From the NCBI RefSeq assembly GCF_900156465.1, contig NZ_LT707064.1:3611001-3675000 (forward strand): a DNA stretch of 64,000 nt. The letters run 5' to 3'. Below are positions 49,547-57,032 of this stretch, one piece after another. The notes beneath the pieces were generated by a model. That model was not told where the DNA came from and searched no databases. It saw only the letters and a program-made list of their open reading frames with translations. The stretch's first letter is position 1, and every line of letters starts with the position of its first letter. This stretch comes from Pseudomonas sp. 7SR1. GTDB taxonomy: Bacteria; Pseudomonadota; Gammaproteobacteria; Pseudomonadales; Pseudomonadaceae. Made by a program: the position numbers and the translations under genes.

Positions 49547-49557
49547 GTCTTACCAAG

Positions 49558-50649
49558 TCAGGCTGCTGGCGCGGAGTCGTGAAACACGTCCATCTGAGCT
49601 GCACCGTCCAGCCAGGCCGCCGCGATCCGGCGTTCGGCCATGGACGCATATTCCGGGTTCAGCTCGCATAGGATCGACCTCCGCCCCTCCTGCATAGCGA
49701 CCACCGCAGTGGTACCGGCACCGCCGAACGGGTCAAGCACTACACCGCCGCGCGGTGCCCCGGCCAGAATGCATGGGCGAATCAGCTCAGGCGGGAAGGT
49801 CGCGAAGTGGGCGCCCTTGAATCCCTGTGTCGGCACGGTCCAAACGCTGCGCTTGTTGCGTGTATCCAGAGGATATTCGCTCTCTTGACGGTCGGGCCGA
49901 TGAGTGCCGGCAGTTTGCCCGGGTATCGCCTGCTCCCGCTTTGAATCCTCCCGCTTGAAGCTGTCTCGCTTGCTTCGTACCGCGTTCATTGGACCATTTG
50001 CCTTTCCAGGCACGCGATCGCTACCCAGCTGTTGCTCGAGATCCTGAGCCAGTCGCGTGATCGAGCTAAGGGCTACCGGCTCCCTGATCGCGTCCTGGTC
50101 GTAGTAATAGCGAGGAGATTTGCTCAACAGGAACAGGTACTCGTGTGACTTGGTGCAGCGGTCCCTGGTCGACTCGGGCATTGGGTTCGGCTTGTGCCAG
50201 ATAATGTCCTGACGCAGATACCAGCCATCGTCCTGGAGAGCGAAGGCCAGACGCCACGGGATGCCCATCAGATCCTTCTGTTTAAGGCCAGTCGGCGGAG
50301 ACCGCCGCTTACCGCGTAACACAGCCCCCCGCGTGGACTGGGAAACCATGTCGTGCTTGCCTGCCGATCCGCCTGGAGCATACCCGCCGGCGATAGAGGC
50401 GTACGTGTCGCCCATGTTGACCCAGGCCGTACCGTCATCGCGCAGCACCCGGCGCACCTCCCGGAAAACCATCACCAGGCGAGCTACAAATTCGGCCGGC
50501 GTCTCCTCCAGGCCGATCTGTTCGGCCATGCCGTAATCCCGCAACCCGAAGTAGGGCGGGCTGGTTACGCAGCACTGCACTGACTGGTCCGGCAACGTCC
50601 GCATCATGTCGATGCAGTCGCCGACCAGTATCTGGTGGGAAGGGGTCAT
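49558..50649 (-). CDS. Phage amino-methyltransferase (N4C or N6A), DNA-specific
   Basis: 363 aa. The catalytic motif TSPPYFGLRDYG (residues about 29-40) comes before the SAM-binding motif VLDPFGGAGTTAVVA (about 312-326), the beta-class order. WHKPNPMPESTRDRCTKSHE is the conserved stretch after the catalytic site. SPPY favours N4-cytosine but does not prove it. With the C5 enzyme it gives the prophage two modification activities and no visible nuclease. Confidence 0.88.
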   Translation of the reverse strand: MTPSHQILVGDCIDMMRTLPDQSVQCCVTSPPYFGLRDYGMAEQIGLEETPAEFVARLVMVFREVRRVLRDDGTAWVNMGDTYASIAGGYAPGGSAGKHDMVSQSTRGAVLRGKRRSPPTGLKQKDLMGIPWRLAFALQDDGWYLRQDIIWHKPNPMPESTRDRCTKSHEYLFLLSKSPRYYYDQDAIREPVALSSITRLAQDLEQQLGSDRVPGKANGPMNAVRSKRDSFKREDSKREQAIPGQTAGTHRPDRQESEYPLDTRNKRSVWTVPTQGFKGAHFATFPPELIRPCILAGAPRGGVVLDPFGGAGTTAVVAMQEGRRSILCELNPEYASMAERRIAAAWLDGAAQMDVFHDSAPAA

Positions 50650-50754
50650 GTTTGATTTCCAGTCAGGCGCCGCCCTCCGTGACCGGTGGTGGCAATTTGG
50701 TTTGGGTTGGGGTATTACGGGTGATCGGCATGGTGCCGGATCAGGGAGATGACT

Positions 50755-51336
50755 ATGTTTGATCTGAAGACAGCACTTACAGAACTTTCGCGTTACAAAT
50801 CTTACATCTCCGACATCATGAGAGAAGTTCAGCTATACGAACAACTGTACTGTTTTTTGGGTTCGGCGGAGATTCTGAATAAAAATATTACTTCGGTATT
50901 TAGCATCATTCAGAAGTCCATGTTCATTAGTATACTGACTCGCGTGTCTGCAGTTTTCGATTCGAAGGCGATGGGCTCTAACGAAAACTTGTCTCTCGAT
51001 TTTTTAGAACACAAGTACCGTGCGTATGCTAGTGACGCGTTGCTTTTAGAATTCAGCGAGCTCAAGAATCGTTACGAGGCGCTGAATATTAAGGCATTCA
51101 GAAACAAGCTGATCGCACACAATGATTTAGCCACAGTTCTTGGGGCTGCGTCCGTATCTCACACAATCAAAGATGGCGATATTATGAATCTACTCCAAGA
51201 TGCTCATAAGTTCTGTGTTCATCTTTGCGAAGGCCTTCCTGGTGGAATCGATGCCGTCTTGCGCGTAGAGCCTTGGCAGTTGAGGGCGGGTGATGATGGG
51301 TTCGAGTTGCTTCGTCGCTTAGAGGCTGGAAAGTGA
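50755..51336 (+). CDS. HEPN-type (AbiU2-like) protein, candidate defence gene
   Basis: 193 aa from the ATG at 50755, with GGGAG 6 nt upstream; an ATG at 50749 is too close to that site. All-helical, AT-rich compared with its neighbours, and on the opposite strand to the operon around it. The RNase-like HEPN motif R-x5-H is seen in AFRNKLIAHNDLATV (about residues 121-135). The N-terminus (VQLYEQLYCFLGSAEILNKN) and SMFISILTRVSAVFD fit the AbiU2 type of HEPN. Abortive-infection function is inferred. Confidence 0.65.
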   Translation: MFDLKTALTELSRYKSYISDIMREVQLYEQLYCFLGSAEILNKNITSVFSIIQKSMFISILTRVSAVFDSKAMGSNENLSLDFLEHKYRAYASDALLLEFSELKNRYEALNIKAFRNKLIAHNDLATVLGAASVSHTIKDGDIMNLLQDAHKFCVHLCEGLPGGIDAVLRVEPWQLRAGDDGFELLRRLEAGK

Positions 51337-51342
51337 TATAGG

Positions 51343-51651
51343 TCAGGCTTCAACTCCGGTCCGTGCGAATCGTTGGAGCTGCCGCGACTGTTTTTCAGTA
51401 ATAACGATTTCAGGTCGCGACATGTTGGCGAAACGGGCGGAGTCTTCGATCGGCGCCTCGGCCAGGTTGATCAGGAAAGTCGACACCGTTTCCTGCCATT
51501 CCTCGAAGCCGTGGCGTTCGCCCAGAACCAGTAGAGCGTCATCGAGCGCTTTCGAAACAATCAGCGTGCGCTTCTCGGCGCCGATCCGCTTGAGCAACGC
51601 CTTCTCCTTGGCGCGTTTGTCCTTCTGTAATTCCGCGTTGCTCTTGGCCAT
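51343..51651 (-). CDS. Small phage protein, possible ribbon-helix-helix
   Basis: 102 aa. A basic N-terminus is followed by RTLIVSKALDDALLVLGERH, which reads as a strand then two helices like MetJ/Arc proteins, then a Gln-rich end (TEKQSRQLQRFARTG). It is convergent with the HEPN gene, 6 bp apart. Function unknown. Confidence 0.6.
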   Translation of the reverse strand: MAKSNAELQKDKRAKEKALLKRIGAEKRTLIVSKALDDALLVLGERHGFEEWQETVSTFLINLAEAPIEDSARFANMSRPEIVITEKQSRQLQRFARTGVEA

Positions 51652-51720
51652 GGCCTACCTCTTCAATTCCGCTGGCCGGCAGTGCCAGCCAGGTCTGTCG
51701 TTTGCGTTGTTGGACCCGTG

Positions 51721-52314
51721 CTATGCGACGCATGAAGTACATCCGCGACGCGCTTTCGGGTAGTCGATTCCGTGCTCTTCCAGGATGCGTTCTAGGGTTT
51801 TGTTGGCGATCCCCAGCTTCCCGCATACCTGGCGACGGGCGATGCCCAGTTCGAGGAAAGCCCTGATCCGCTCGGCGAATTTCGCGTCCCGGGCTTCCAT
51901 GTGCTCTTGCCGGTGCGCATCGTTAGCGCCACCCCGGGCGGGCCGCTTGAACTTCAGGCCGTATTCCTGGGCGATGTTGTAGAGTTTGCGTCGGCTGATG
52001 CCCAGCTTCTCGACGACTTCGGACTGAGTGTGCGTCGCTGCCATGGATCGGATTGTTTCGACCTGCCTCATTCTTTCCATGTGCCGGGTGTCCGCCACTG
52101 AGACGGGAGCGGGCTCCGGTTTTGGTTTTCGACGCACAAACGGCTTTGGCGCCGGTGGCATCTGATTGCTGTAGGTGATCGGTCTGGGCTTGTACCCGAA
52201 GGGCTCGGCTACTTCGATCCGTCCGCCCGCGGCCAGGAACTGGGCGACCTGATCGGAAAGGGCGTCCGCCTGAGGCCGGTTGTGCTCGACCAGGCTTAGG
52301 TGGTTGCTGATCAT
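51721..52314 (-). CDS. Phage helix-turn-helix protein
   Basis: 197 aa from the ATG at 52314. After a Pro-rich linker there are two homologous helix-turn-helix blocks: SEVVEKLGISRRKLYNIAQE and RRQVCGKLGIANKTLERILE. Similar double-HTH proteins occur in early regions of Pseudomonas phages. The target is unknown. It lies 7 bp downstream of the Gp157 gene. Confidence 0.7.
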   Translation of the reverse strand: MISNHLSLVEHNRPQADALSDQVAQFLAAGGRIEVAEPFGYKPRPITYSNQMPPAPKPFVRRKPKPEPAPVSVADTRHMERMRQVETIRSMAATHTQSEVVEKLGISRRKLYNIAQEYGLKFKRPARGGANDAHRQEHMEARDAKFAERIRAFLELGIARRQVCGKLGIANKTLERILEEHGIDYPKARRGCTSCVA

Positions 52315-52321
52315 GGTGACC

Positions 52322-52885
52322 TCACTTGATGCGAATGGAACTGTCGCCGCGCTCGAGGTGCGCCCAAGTCGGCTCCGGCAGAAGTTCATGCTCAGCGTCT
52401 TCGCCGGCGGCAATGCGCTTGCGGACTGCCTCGTTGTGCTCGCGGATCTCCTTGAGCTTGGCGGCAATGGCTTTTTTGTCGGGCGAGATGCTCGATTTCA
52501 CAGACGTCAGTTCGTCTGGCACCGCATCTTCGTTGTCAACGATCACACGCTCGCTACCCATCGCCAGAGTGATGGTGAACAGCGGCCGTTTGATCGACTT
52601 GATGTTGGCGGCTTCCATGTTGCGGCGCAGGTAGTCGCTGATCTGCGACACGCTGTTGGACTTGATCCGCTTGAGCTCGGTCAGACGCTCGATTTCGTTG
52701 TCGATCGCTGCCACGTCGCTTTCGATGTTTCGACGCAGCATGACGATGTTGTCGGCCTTCTCGTTGAAGTCGCCGGCGATCTCGTCCATGGCGTGCTGTA
52801 TGGCCTCTTTTAGGCCCTCATCATCGGTGTCGGCCATGGCCTGCAGTTCTGCCAGTTTTCCGGTGAGCGCGTAGAGCTGAGTCAT
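52322..52885 (-). CDS. Siphovirus Gp157-family protein
   Basis: 187 aa: N-terminal helical region (LYALTGKLAELQAMADTDDE) then a coiled coil (MLRRNIESDVAAIDNEIERL) and a C-terminal beta part (RPLFTITLAMGSERVIVDNE). This arrangement is that of Sipho_Gp157, a family found beside phage recombination genes and linked in streptococcal phages to phage resistance. It overlaps the upstream recombination gene at ATGA. Confidence 0.82.
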   Translation of the reverse strand: MTQLYALTGKLAELQAMADTDDEGLKEAIQHAMDEIAGDFNEKADNIVMLRRNIESDVAAIDNEIERLTELKRIKSNSVSQISDYLRRNMEAANIKSIKRPLFTITLAMGSERVIVDNEDAVPDELTSVKSSISPDKKAIAAKLKEIREHNEAVRKRIAAGEDAEHELLPEPTWAHLERGDSSIRIK

Positions 52886-53616
52886 GCTGTTGCTTCCTGG
52901 GTGAATTTAGGGGAGAGGTCGCGCAGCTCTTTGGCGATGCGCTTGATGGCGTTCTCGTCGTTGCGGGCGGTCAGTCGGCGCACGGCGTGGTCGTGCAGCT
53001 TCTTGAGCTCCTGCAGCGACTGGGCGCCTTGCATGGTTTCGACGACTGACTTGATGTAGTCCAGGCGCTCCTGTTTCTGCCGCTCCTCCTCGGCAACCCT
53101 GTCTTCAGCTTTGGAAATGGCGACCTCGTCGCGTACGGCATCGACGTAGGCGGCATCGTCGAACAGCCCCATATGGATGTCTGCCGAGAACCCGAGCGGT
53201 TGCAGACACTTGCCGATGGCGTCTGTAAGCGACTTTTTCGAAACCTCCCAGTCGGTGAGGATTTTCCCTTGCTGGAGGTAAATGAACGGTGTGTGTCCGT
53301 ACTGCTCGACGGTGCATTTCTGCCCATCCTTGCCCAGGTACCACAGCTGAATTTTCAGAGTGTGCAACTTAGCGTTTATGCGTGGAGCATCCGGCCATTC
53401 CTTGGTTGGCGCCTGAAGCGGAGCTCCTTCATCAAAGCGTTCTTCAAGTACCGCCCAGCCCCAACCTTCACCGCACGGCCCGAACAGTTCGGTCGCCTTG
53501 CGCATCAGGTAGGTTGGTTTGATGGCGGTCCCTTTGAATCCGCCCATGCCAGTGAAGTTTTTCGTTGCGCTTGGATCGGTTACGTCGACCTGGTCCCAAA
53601 TCCGGGTATTGGACAT
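52882..53616 (-). CDS. Putative phage ssDNA-annealing (Rad52-like) recombination protein
   Basis: 244 aa from the ATG at 53616. FTGMGGFKGTAIKPTYLMRK, ELFGPCGEGWGWAVLEERFD and SKKSLTDAIGKCLQPLGFSA resemble phage proteins with a Rad52-type annealing fold. Position before Gp157 and in the leftward early operon supports a recombination role, like the red genes of lambda. The C-terminus is charged and helical. Rad52-like rather than ERF or RecT is a judgement from motifs. Confidence 0.6.
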   Translation of the reverse strand: MSNTRIWDQVDVTDPSATKNFTGMGGFKGTAIKPTYLMRKATELFGPCGEGWGWAVLEERFDEGAPLQAPTKEWPDAPRINAKLHTLKIQLWYLGKDGQKCTVEQYGHTPFIYLQQGKILTDWEVSKKSLTDAIGKCLQPLGFSADIHMGLFDDAAYVDAVRDEVAISKAEDRVAEEERQKQERLDYIKSVVETMQGAQSLQELKKLHDHAVRRLTARNDENAIKRIAKELRDLSPKFTQEATA

Positions 53617-53658
53617 GGCTGTTCTCCGCGCCACCGGAGAGGGGCGCTGTGAAGTAGG

Positions 53659-53979
53659 TTATTGGGTGGCTTTGGCGATGGTCGCTTCGAAGCGGGTTGC
53701 AAGTCCTGCGTTCACCTCGGCTTTTTCCAGACTCTCCGCGGTGCCCTTTACCCGGTGCAGAGCCTCGTAACGGCGCAGTGTTCCGGCCGCAACAATCAGA
53801 TCAGCAAGAAGATCCGGGGAGGCGGCAATAAGCTTGGCGTCCGCCGCCTCATAAACGAAGTCCACGACCTGCTCCTGGTCTTCGTTGAAGTCGATTGCCC
53901 AACCGCGCTGCCCCGGCCATCCTTGACCAGCAGTCTTGCGAGCGATCCAAGGCCCGGGCGTGTGCTTTTGTTCAGTCAT
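53659..53979 (-). CDS. Small phage protein of the HTPGPW type
   Basis: 106 aa from the ATG at 53979. It starts MTEQKHTPGPWIARKT and contains ADAKLIAASPDLLADLI, the hallmark pair of a small family widespread in tailed phages. Function unknown. Confidence 0.8.
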   Translation of the reverse strand: MTEQKHTPGPWIARKTAGQGWPGQRGWAIDFNEDQEQVVDFVYEAADAKLIAASPDLLADLIVAAGTLRRYEALHRVKGTAESLEKAEVNAGLATRFEATIAKATQ

Positions 53980-54022
53980 AACGATTCCCTGCCGCGACGC
54001 GCGCAGCGCTTGAAGGGTTGGT

Positions 54023-54136
54023 TTATTGAGTGATGTGACCAGCGTAGGCGCTCGCAAGCATCCAGGCGGTGCACAACAGAAGGACAATGGCTGAGCCGCG
54101 CCAGGCGTAAATCCTGCGCAGTTGCTGGCGGGTCAT
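54023..54136 (-). CDS. 37-aa coupled membrane micro-ORF
   Basis: Basic N-terminus (MTRQQLRRIYAWRG) followed by one membrane helix (SAIVLLLCTAWMLASAYAG). Its ATG overlaps the stop of the 67-aa gene at ATGA, with GAGGTG 5 nt upstream. A positive-inside topology is likely. It is the third micro-ORF of this kind in the operon. Confidence 0.6.
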   Translation of the reverse strand: MTRQQLRRIYAWRGSAIVLLLCTAWMLASAYAGHITQ

Positions 54137-54336
54137 GCCTTCACCTCGTAAGCAACAGTCCATTCACCGCAAAGGCAGGCCCGGCCACACCAGGCATGGA
54201 CGTTGGGAATGCCGGCGTCATGAGCCAGCGACAGGGCGCCCAGCCACTTTTCGTGGGTGAAGGCCAGGATCATGCGGTCGGCTGGCAGCTCTTCGATCTG
54301 CTCGTCGATCAGGGATTTAACCGGTGCAGTGCTCAT
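54133..54336 (-). CDS. Small hypothetical phage protein
   Basis: 67 aa with NVHAWCGRACLCGEWTVAYE near the C-terminus, a Cys cluster that may bind metal. It shares one base with the stop of the preceding gene (TAATG). Function unknown. Confidence 0.6.
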   Translation of the reverse strand: MSTAPVKSLIDEQIEELPADRMILAFTHEKWLGALSLAHDAGIPNVHAWCGRACLCGEWTVAYEVKA

Positions 54337-54524
54337 TACGACTCCTTGCGCCTGGCTACGATCTTGTTGAGGCGCTGGCAGTAGTGGTTGAACTCGTCGA
54401 TGCTGATCAACTCGCCAGTCATCATGTTGTTGATCATGTTTTGAACGACGGCTTGGGCGCCTGGCTCGCTGTCGGGGTGCTCCAGGCTTTCCAACGCTTG
54501 GTCGATGAGGATGTGAGGACTCAC
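54336..54524 (-). CDS. Small hypothetical phage protein
   Basis: 62-aa helical acidic protein (MSPHILIDQALESLEHPDSE) with a basic tail (NKIVARRKES). Coupled to both neighbours by start/stop overlaps. Function unknown. Confidence 0.55.
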   Translation of the reverse strand: MSPHILIDQALESLEHPDSEPGAQAVVQNMINNMMTGELISIDEFNHYCQRLNKIVARRKES

Positions 54525-54946
54525 AGCACGTCGTCCTCGGCCTGGGCGATCAGGGCGTCGTCGGCCAAGGGCTCAAGCAGGGCCTGTGCGATTTCGCCTC
54601 GCTTTCCGAATGGGTGGTCGCTTGGCCCCAGAATCTCTGCGACGGCGTTCTGGTCTGGCCGGCTGTCTATGGTCATCAGCAGCCAGCCGAGCGCCGGGGT
54701 GACCACATCGCCGTCGGCAAGCCTGCCATTCGCATACTCATCGATTGCTAGGGCCAGCTCAGCGACCGTGACGCCTTGCGGCTTGCGCATGCGGCGCTGG
54801 AACATTACGTCGGTCTTGAACCGGACCAACTGCTCCACCGCGTTGTACAGCCACTCAGCCCGTGCTACCTCTTCCCGCGTCTCACTGACCGGAGGAGGCA
54901 ACTTCGCGTCGTGCATGGCCTGACAGATATTCAGTGCTGCGTTCAT
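54521..54946 (-). CDS. Hypothetical phage protein
   Basis: 141 aa from the ATG at 54946, with TTGGAGG 6 nt upstream. Helical (EEVARAEWLYNAVEQLVRFK) with an acidic C-terminus. Family not recognised. It overlaps the next gene at ATGA. Confidence 0.6.
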   Translation of the reverse strand: MNAALNICQAMHDAKLPPPVSETREEVARAEWLYNAVEQLVRFKTDVMFQRRMRKPQGVTVAELALAIDEYANGRLADGDVVTPALGWLLMTIDSRPDQNAVAEILGPSDHPFGKRGEIAQALLEPLADDALIAQAEDDVL

Positions 54947-54964
54947 GGTTGCCTCCAAGTGGCG

Positions 54965-55150
54965 TTATCGGTGGGCGCGCTTGATTTCAGCGTCCCGGTC
55001 GATGCTGCTCAGGCGGGCCCAGCGGTCGTGCTGATGGTTGTGATCGTCCAGCGCCGCCTGATTGCCGTTGCAACACTGCTCGCAATATCCTTCGTGCAGC
55101 GTTTCTGTAGGGTCGCCGCACTGTGGGCAATGGAACTGTTCATCGCACAT
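54965..55150 (-). CDS. Zinc-ribbon phage protein
   Basis: 61 aa. Two Cys pairs, CPQCGDPTETLHEGYCEQCC, give a short zinc ribbon; the rest is His- and Asp-rich with a basic end (RDAEIKRAHR). Related in style to phage DksA/TraR-like ribbons but shorter. Function unknown. Confidence 0.65.
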   Translation of the reverse strand: MCDEQFHCPQCGDPTETLHEGYCEQCCNGNQAALDDHNHQHDRWARLSSIDRDAEIKRAHR

Positions 55151-55171
55151 GGCGACCTCCAGTGTTTGGGG

Positions 55172-55459
55172 TTAGGCGGCGTCGGCTTTCGGCTCGTCCT
55201 TGTCGTACTTCTCGCCGCAGAACATGCAGTAGCTGCCGAGCATCGACATGTCCTGCTTCTTGCGCTGGAACCCGTCGCCTTTCTTCTTGGGCACTTCGTA
55301 CTCGATGTGCAGGTTCAGCTTGTTCTTCATGCTCACGGTGCCGCCCAGGAGCCAGGCGAACCCTTGCAGCTCGACGGAGAAGTCGCGGGAGCCTTCTGGC
55401 AACTTGGCGCGAATCTTTTCCTTGGCTGCCGCTTCAACTTCGGTAGCGCAATTGCACAT
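55172..55459 (-). CDS. Hypothetical phage protein
   Basis: 95 aa from the ATG at 55459 (MCNCATEVEAAAKEKIRAKL; GAGGAAACC upstream). The second half has a beta-rich block (GGTVSMKNKLNLHIEYEVPK) and a CMFCGEKYD half zinc site near the end; with the N-terminal CNC it could complete one site. Family not recognised. Confidence 0.65.
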   Translation of the reverse strand: MCNCATEVEAAAKEKIRAKLPEGSRDFSVELQGFAWLLGGTVSMKNKLNLHIEYEVPKKKGDGFQRKKQDMSMLGSYCMFCGEKYDKDEPKADAA

Positions 55460-55997
55460 GCTGGTTTCCTCAGTGGTTGATCCAACAAAACTCGCAATGC
55501 ACTCGTCCGCTCCGCTGGTTGCCGTTAGGCGCGGAGGGGAGTGCATTCGGGTGTTGTCGGGGAAGGGGATGCCGGTTACGTCTCCGGCGCGGGCTCTCAC
55601 CGCCGTATTACCTCGTCGTCTGGATCACGCACCAGATCATCGAAGTGTCCAGGCTTATCCGCAGGGGCGGCACCCAACCACCCGGGTCAACTGGCCGGTG
55701 CTGTAACCATGCAATGGAAACCGTAACGCTCCAGATGCTTCCGTTATAAACCCACGGTTTGCTTGGGTGATGCAGGTGGGCGGTTATAGGCCGCAGTTTC
55801 GTCCGCATCGGAAGTCACACATAGCCGGGGTCATGCCTTACTCGTGCGGCGGATCACTCTGTGAGCTGATCGCCCCCTTTCTCCCAGGTGCCGGCTAGCG
55901 CTTTCGCGGTGCCGTGTGACTTCCGATACGGCCTGGGCATGCCTTCCGGCGCCAGGGGATCGGGCAGTTAACGACAGGCTGTCGTGGCGCTGGTTGT
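55460..55997. other. Non-coding gap in the leftward operon with a 16-bp inverted repeat
   Basis: 538 bp without a supported gene on either strand. GCATCGGAAGTCACAC (55805-55820) and GTGTGACTTCCGATAC (55913-55928) are inverted copies with one mismatch, about 92 bp apart. The open frames here lack ribosome sites and typical composition. It may hold a promoter or a regulatory RNA. Confidence 0.5.
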
Positions 55998-56207
55998 TCA
56001 GTAGTGCAAAGTGCCCCGGCCAAAAGGCTTGAAGCAGCATGCGCAGACGGCGATACTTGTCTCCTGCTCAATTTCGATACTACGAGCGGCTCGCCGAGCT
56101 GCATCGCCGGAAACACCAGCACGTTCCGCCTCCTCAGCAACTTTCAACCACTGTGCAATTGCCGGGTGTGGCGCTGCCTTTCCGGCCAGGTCAATTTCGA
56201 TTTGCAT
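55998..56207 (-). CDS. Small hypothetical phage protein
   Basis: 69 aa from the ATG at 56207 (MQIEIDLAGKAAPHPAIAQW). Helical middle (VAEEAERAGVSGDAARRAA) and a C-terminal AVCACCFKPFGRGTLHY with a Cys cluster. Function unknown. Confidence 0.55.
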   Translation of the reverse strand: MQIEIDLAGKAAPHPAIAQWLKVAEEAERAGVSGDAARRAARSIEIEQETSIAVCACCFKPFGRGTLHY

Positions 56208-56315
56208 CGTCCTACCCTCGGTTGTTTTCCCAATGCCCACCACTCTGGATGGGCATCAGTGAAAAGGTCCGGCTATGAAGTTTTATGAGTCAGTCAGCTC
56301 ATAACCGGCTCATAG

Positions 56316-56540
56316 CTACTTCAAGGCTTCCGCGATTCGTTCTTGCAGCCGAGGCTCATAGCAGTCGAGAGCAACGCCGAAGGCCTTGGACATCTGCTCT
56401 ACACGGCGTATGTCACGATCTCCACCAGTGCCGGACTGAAGATCCTTGGTGAAGTGCATGTCGCCAAACTTGAGGATGATCGCGTCGTAGTTGCGCAGTG
56501 CGCTCTGCATGCTCTTGATCTGGATTCCAGTGATTTCCAT
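56316..56540 (-). CDS. First gene of the leftward early operon, hypothetical
   Basis: 74 aa from the ATG at 56540, with GGAGG upstream. MEITGIQIKSMQSALRNYDA then VEQMSKAFGVALDCYEPRLQ. It follows a leader of about 320 nt that starts at the operator-controlled promoter near 56863 and carries a boxA. In lambda this place belongs to the antiterminator N; the protein has no Arg-rich N-like motif, so that role is not supported. Confidence 0.6.
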   Translation of the reverse strand: MEITGIQIKSMQSALRNYDAIILKFGDMHFTKDLQSGTGGDRDIRRVEQMSKAFGVALDCYEPRLQERIAEALK

Positions 56541-56800
56541 CGTCTTGCCTCCTCTGATTTCCAATGCCGCCTCATAGAAGCGGCATCAGTAAATCTGTGG
56601 GTGTTGCTTCTCCACCACGCGCATCGCCGGAGTCCTCTCGCTGCCCGCTGCCGCATCTGGCGTCACATCGGGTGGCTTGCGTGGTTTCGCGTACTCACAT
56701 GTGGGAGCACGGCCAGTCCCAGAGCTGGCATGGCATCGACTATTTGTTGCTCGCACTTACCGGATGAAACCCGGGGTAGTCGATGGCGAGGATCCTGAGC

Positions 56801-56812
56801 TGTTAAAGAGCG
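56801..56812 (-). promoter_or_regulatory. boxA antitermination element in the leftward leader
   Basis: CGCTCTTTAACA on the minus strand is identical to the consensus boxA of rrn leaders and very close to lambda boxA. It lies about 50 nt downstream of the predicted start of the leftward transcript. A clear boxB hairpin next to it is not evident. Confidence 0.65.
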
Positions 56813-56862
56813 GCGGGTCTGTTTAGGCCCTGGCGCCTCGGTGTTCTGTGGCGCTGAGGTGA

Positions 56863-56906
56863 AATTTAGCCTCAAGCTAAAGTGACGTCAATAGCGTTGA
56901 GCTAAA
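56863..56906 (-). promoter_or_regulatory. Leftward early promoter (pL) with operators OL1 and OL2
   Basis: On the minus strand -35 TTGACG (56891-56886), a 17-bp spacer and -10 TAAATT (56868-56863). OL1, TTTAGCCTCAAGCTAAA at 56865-56881, covers the spacer and -10. OL2, AATAGCGTTGAGCTAAA at 56890-56906, covers the upstream edge of -35. Centres are 25 bp apart. The same operator consensus occurs beside the repressor gene. Confidence 0.75.
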
Positions 56907-56972
56907 TTATTTTCGCCGGGCGATAAACAGCTTGCTGAAGCGCCTTGCCAGTGGCCGCGGCTTTTCGCTTCG

Positions 56973-56989
56973 TTTAGCACTGAGCTATG
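56973..56989 (+). promoter_or_regulatory. Repressor operator overlapping the DUF1654 promoter
   Basis: TTTAGCACTGAGCTATG matches TTTAGC-N5-GCTAAA at 10 of 12 half-site bases and overlaps a good -10 hexamer TATGAT (56986-56991) that reads toward the DUF1654 gene; the matching -35 is weak. Confidence 0.6.
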
Positions 56990-57001
56990 ATCTCGATAAG
57001 G

Positions 57002-57017
57002 CTGTACGCATATACAG
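57002..57017 (+). promoter_or_regulatory. LexA (SOS) box before the prophage DUF1654 gene
   Basis: CTGTACGCATATACAG fits CTG-N10-CAG and differs from the chromosomal DUF1654 box at only a few central bases. It lies 15 bp upstream of the start codon, within the predicted transcript start region. Confidence 0.85.
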
Positions 57018-57032
57018 TATTGGAGATAACAA

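Noticed and set aside
47097..50649. A restriction-modification system
   Set aside because: Two methyltransferases but no endonuclease gene is seen nearby; orphan phage methylation is more likely.
55608..55808. 66-codon minus-strand frame in the gene-free region
   Set aside because: No ribosome site, irregular composition and no coupling to neighbours, unlike the surrounding operon.
56316..56540. Lambda N-like antiterminator as first gene of the leftward operon
   Set aside because: Its position fits, but the product lacks the Arg-rich N-terminal motif, and no clear boxB hairpin is seen.
56663..56875. 70-codon minus-strand frame in the pL leader
   Set aside because: Its start lies upstream of the pL -10 hexamer, so it would not be on that transcript, and it has no ribosome site.
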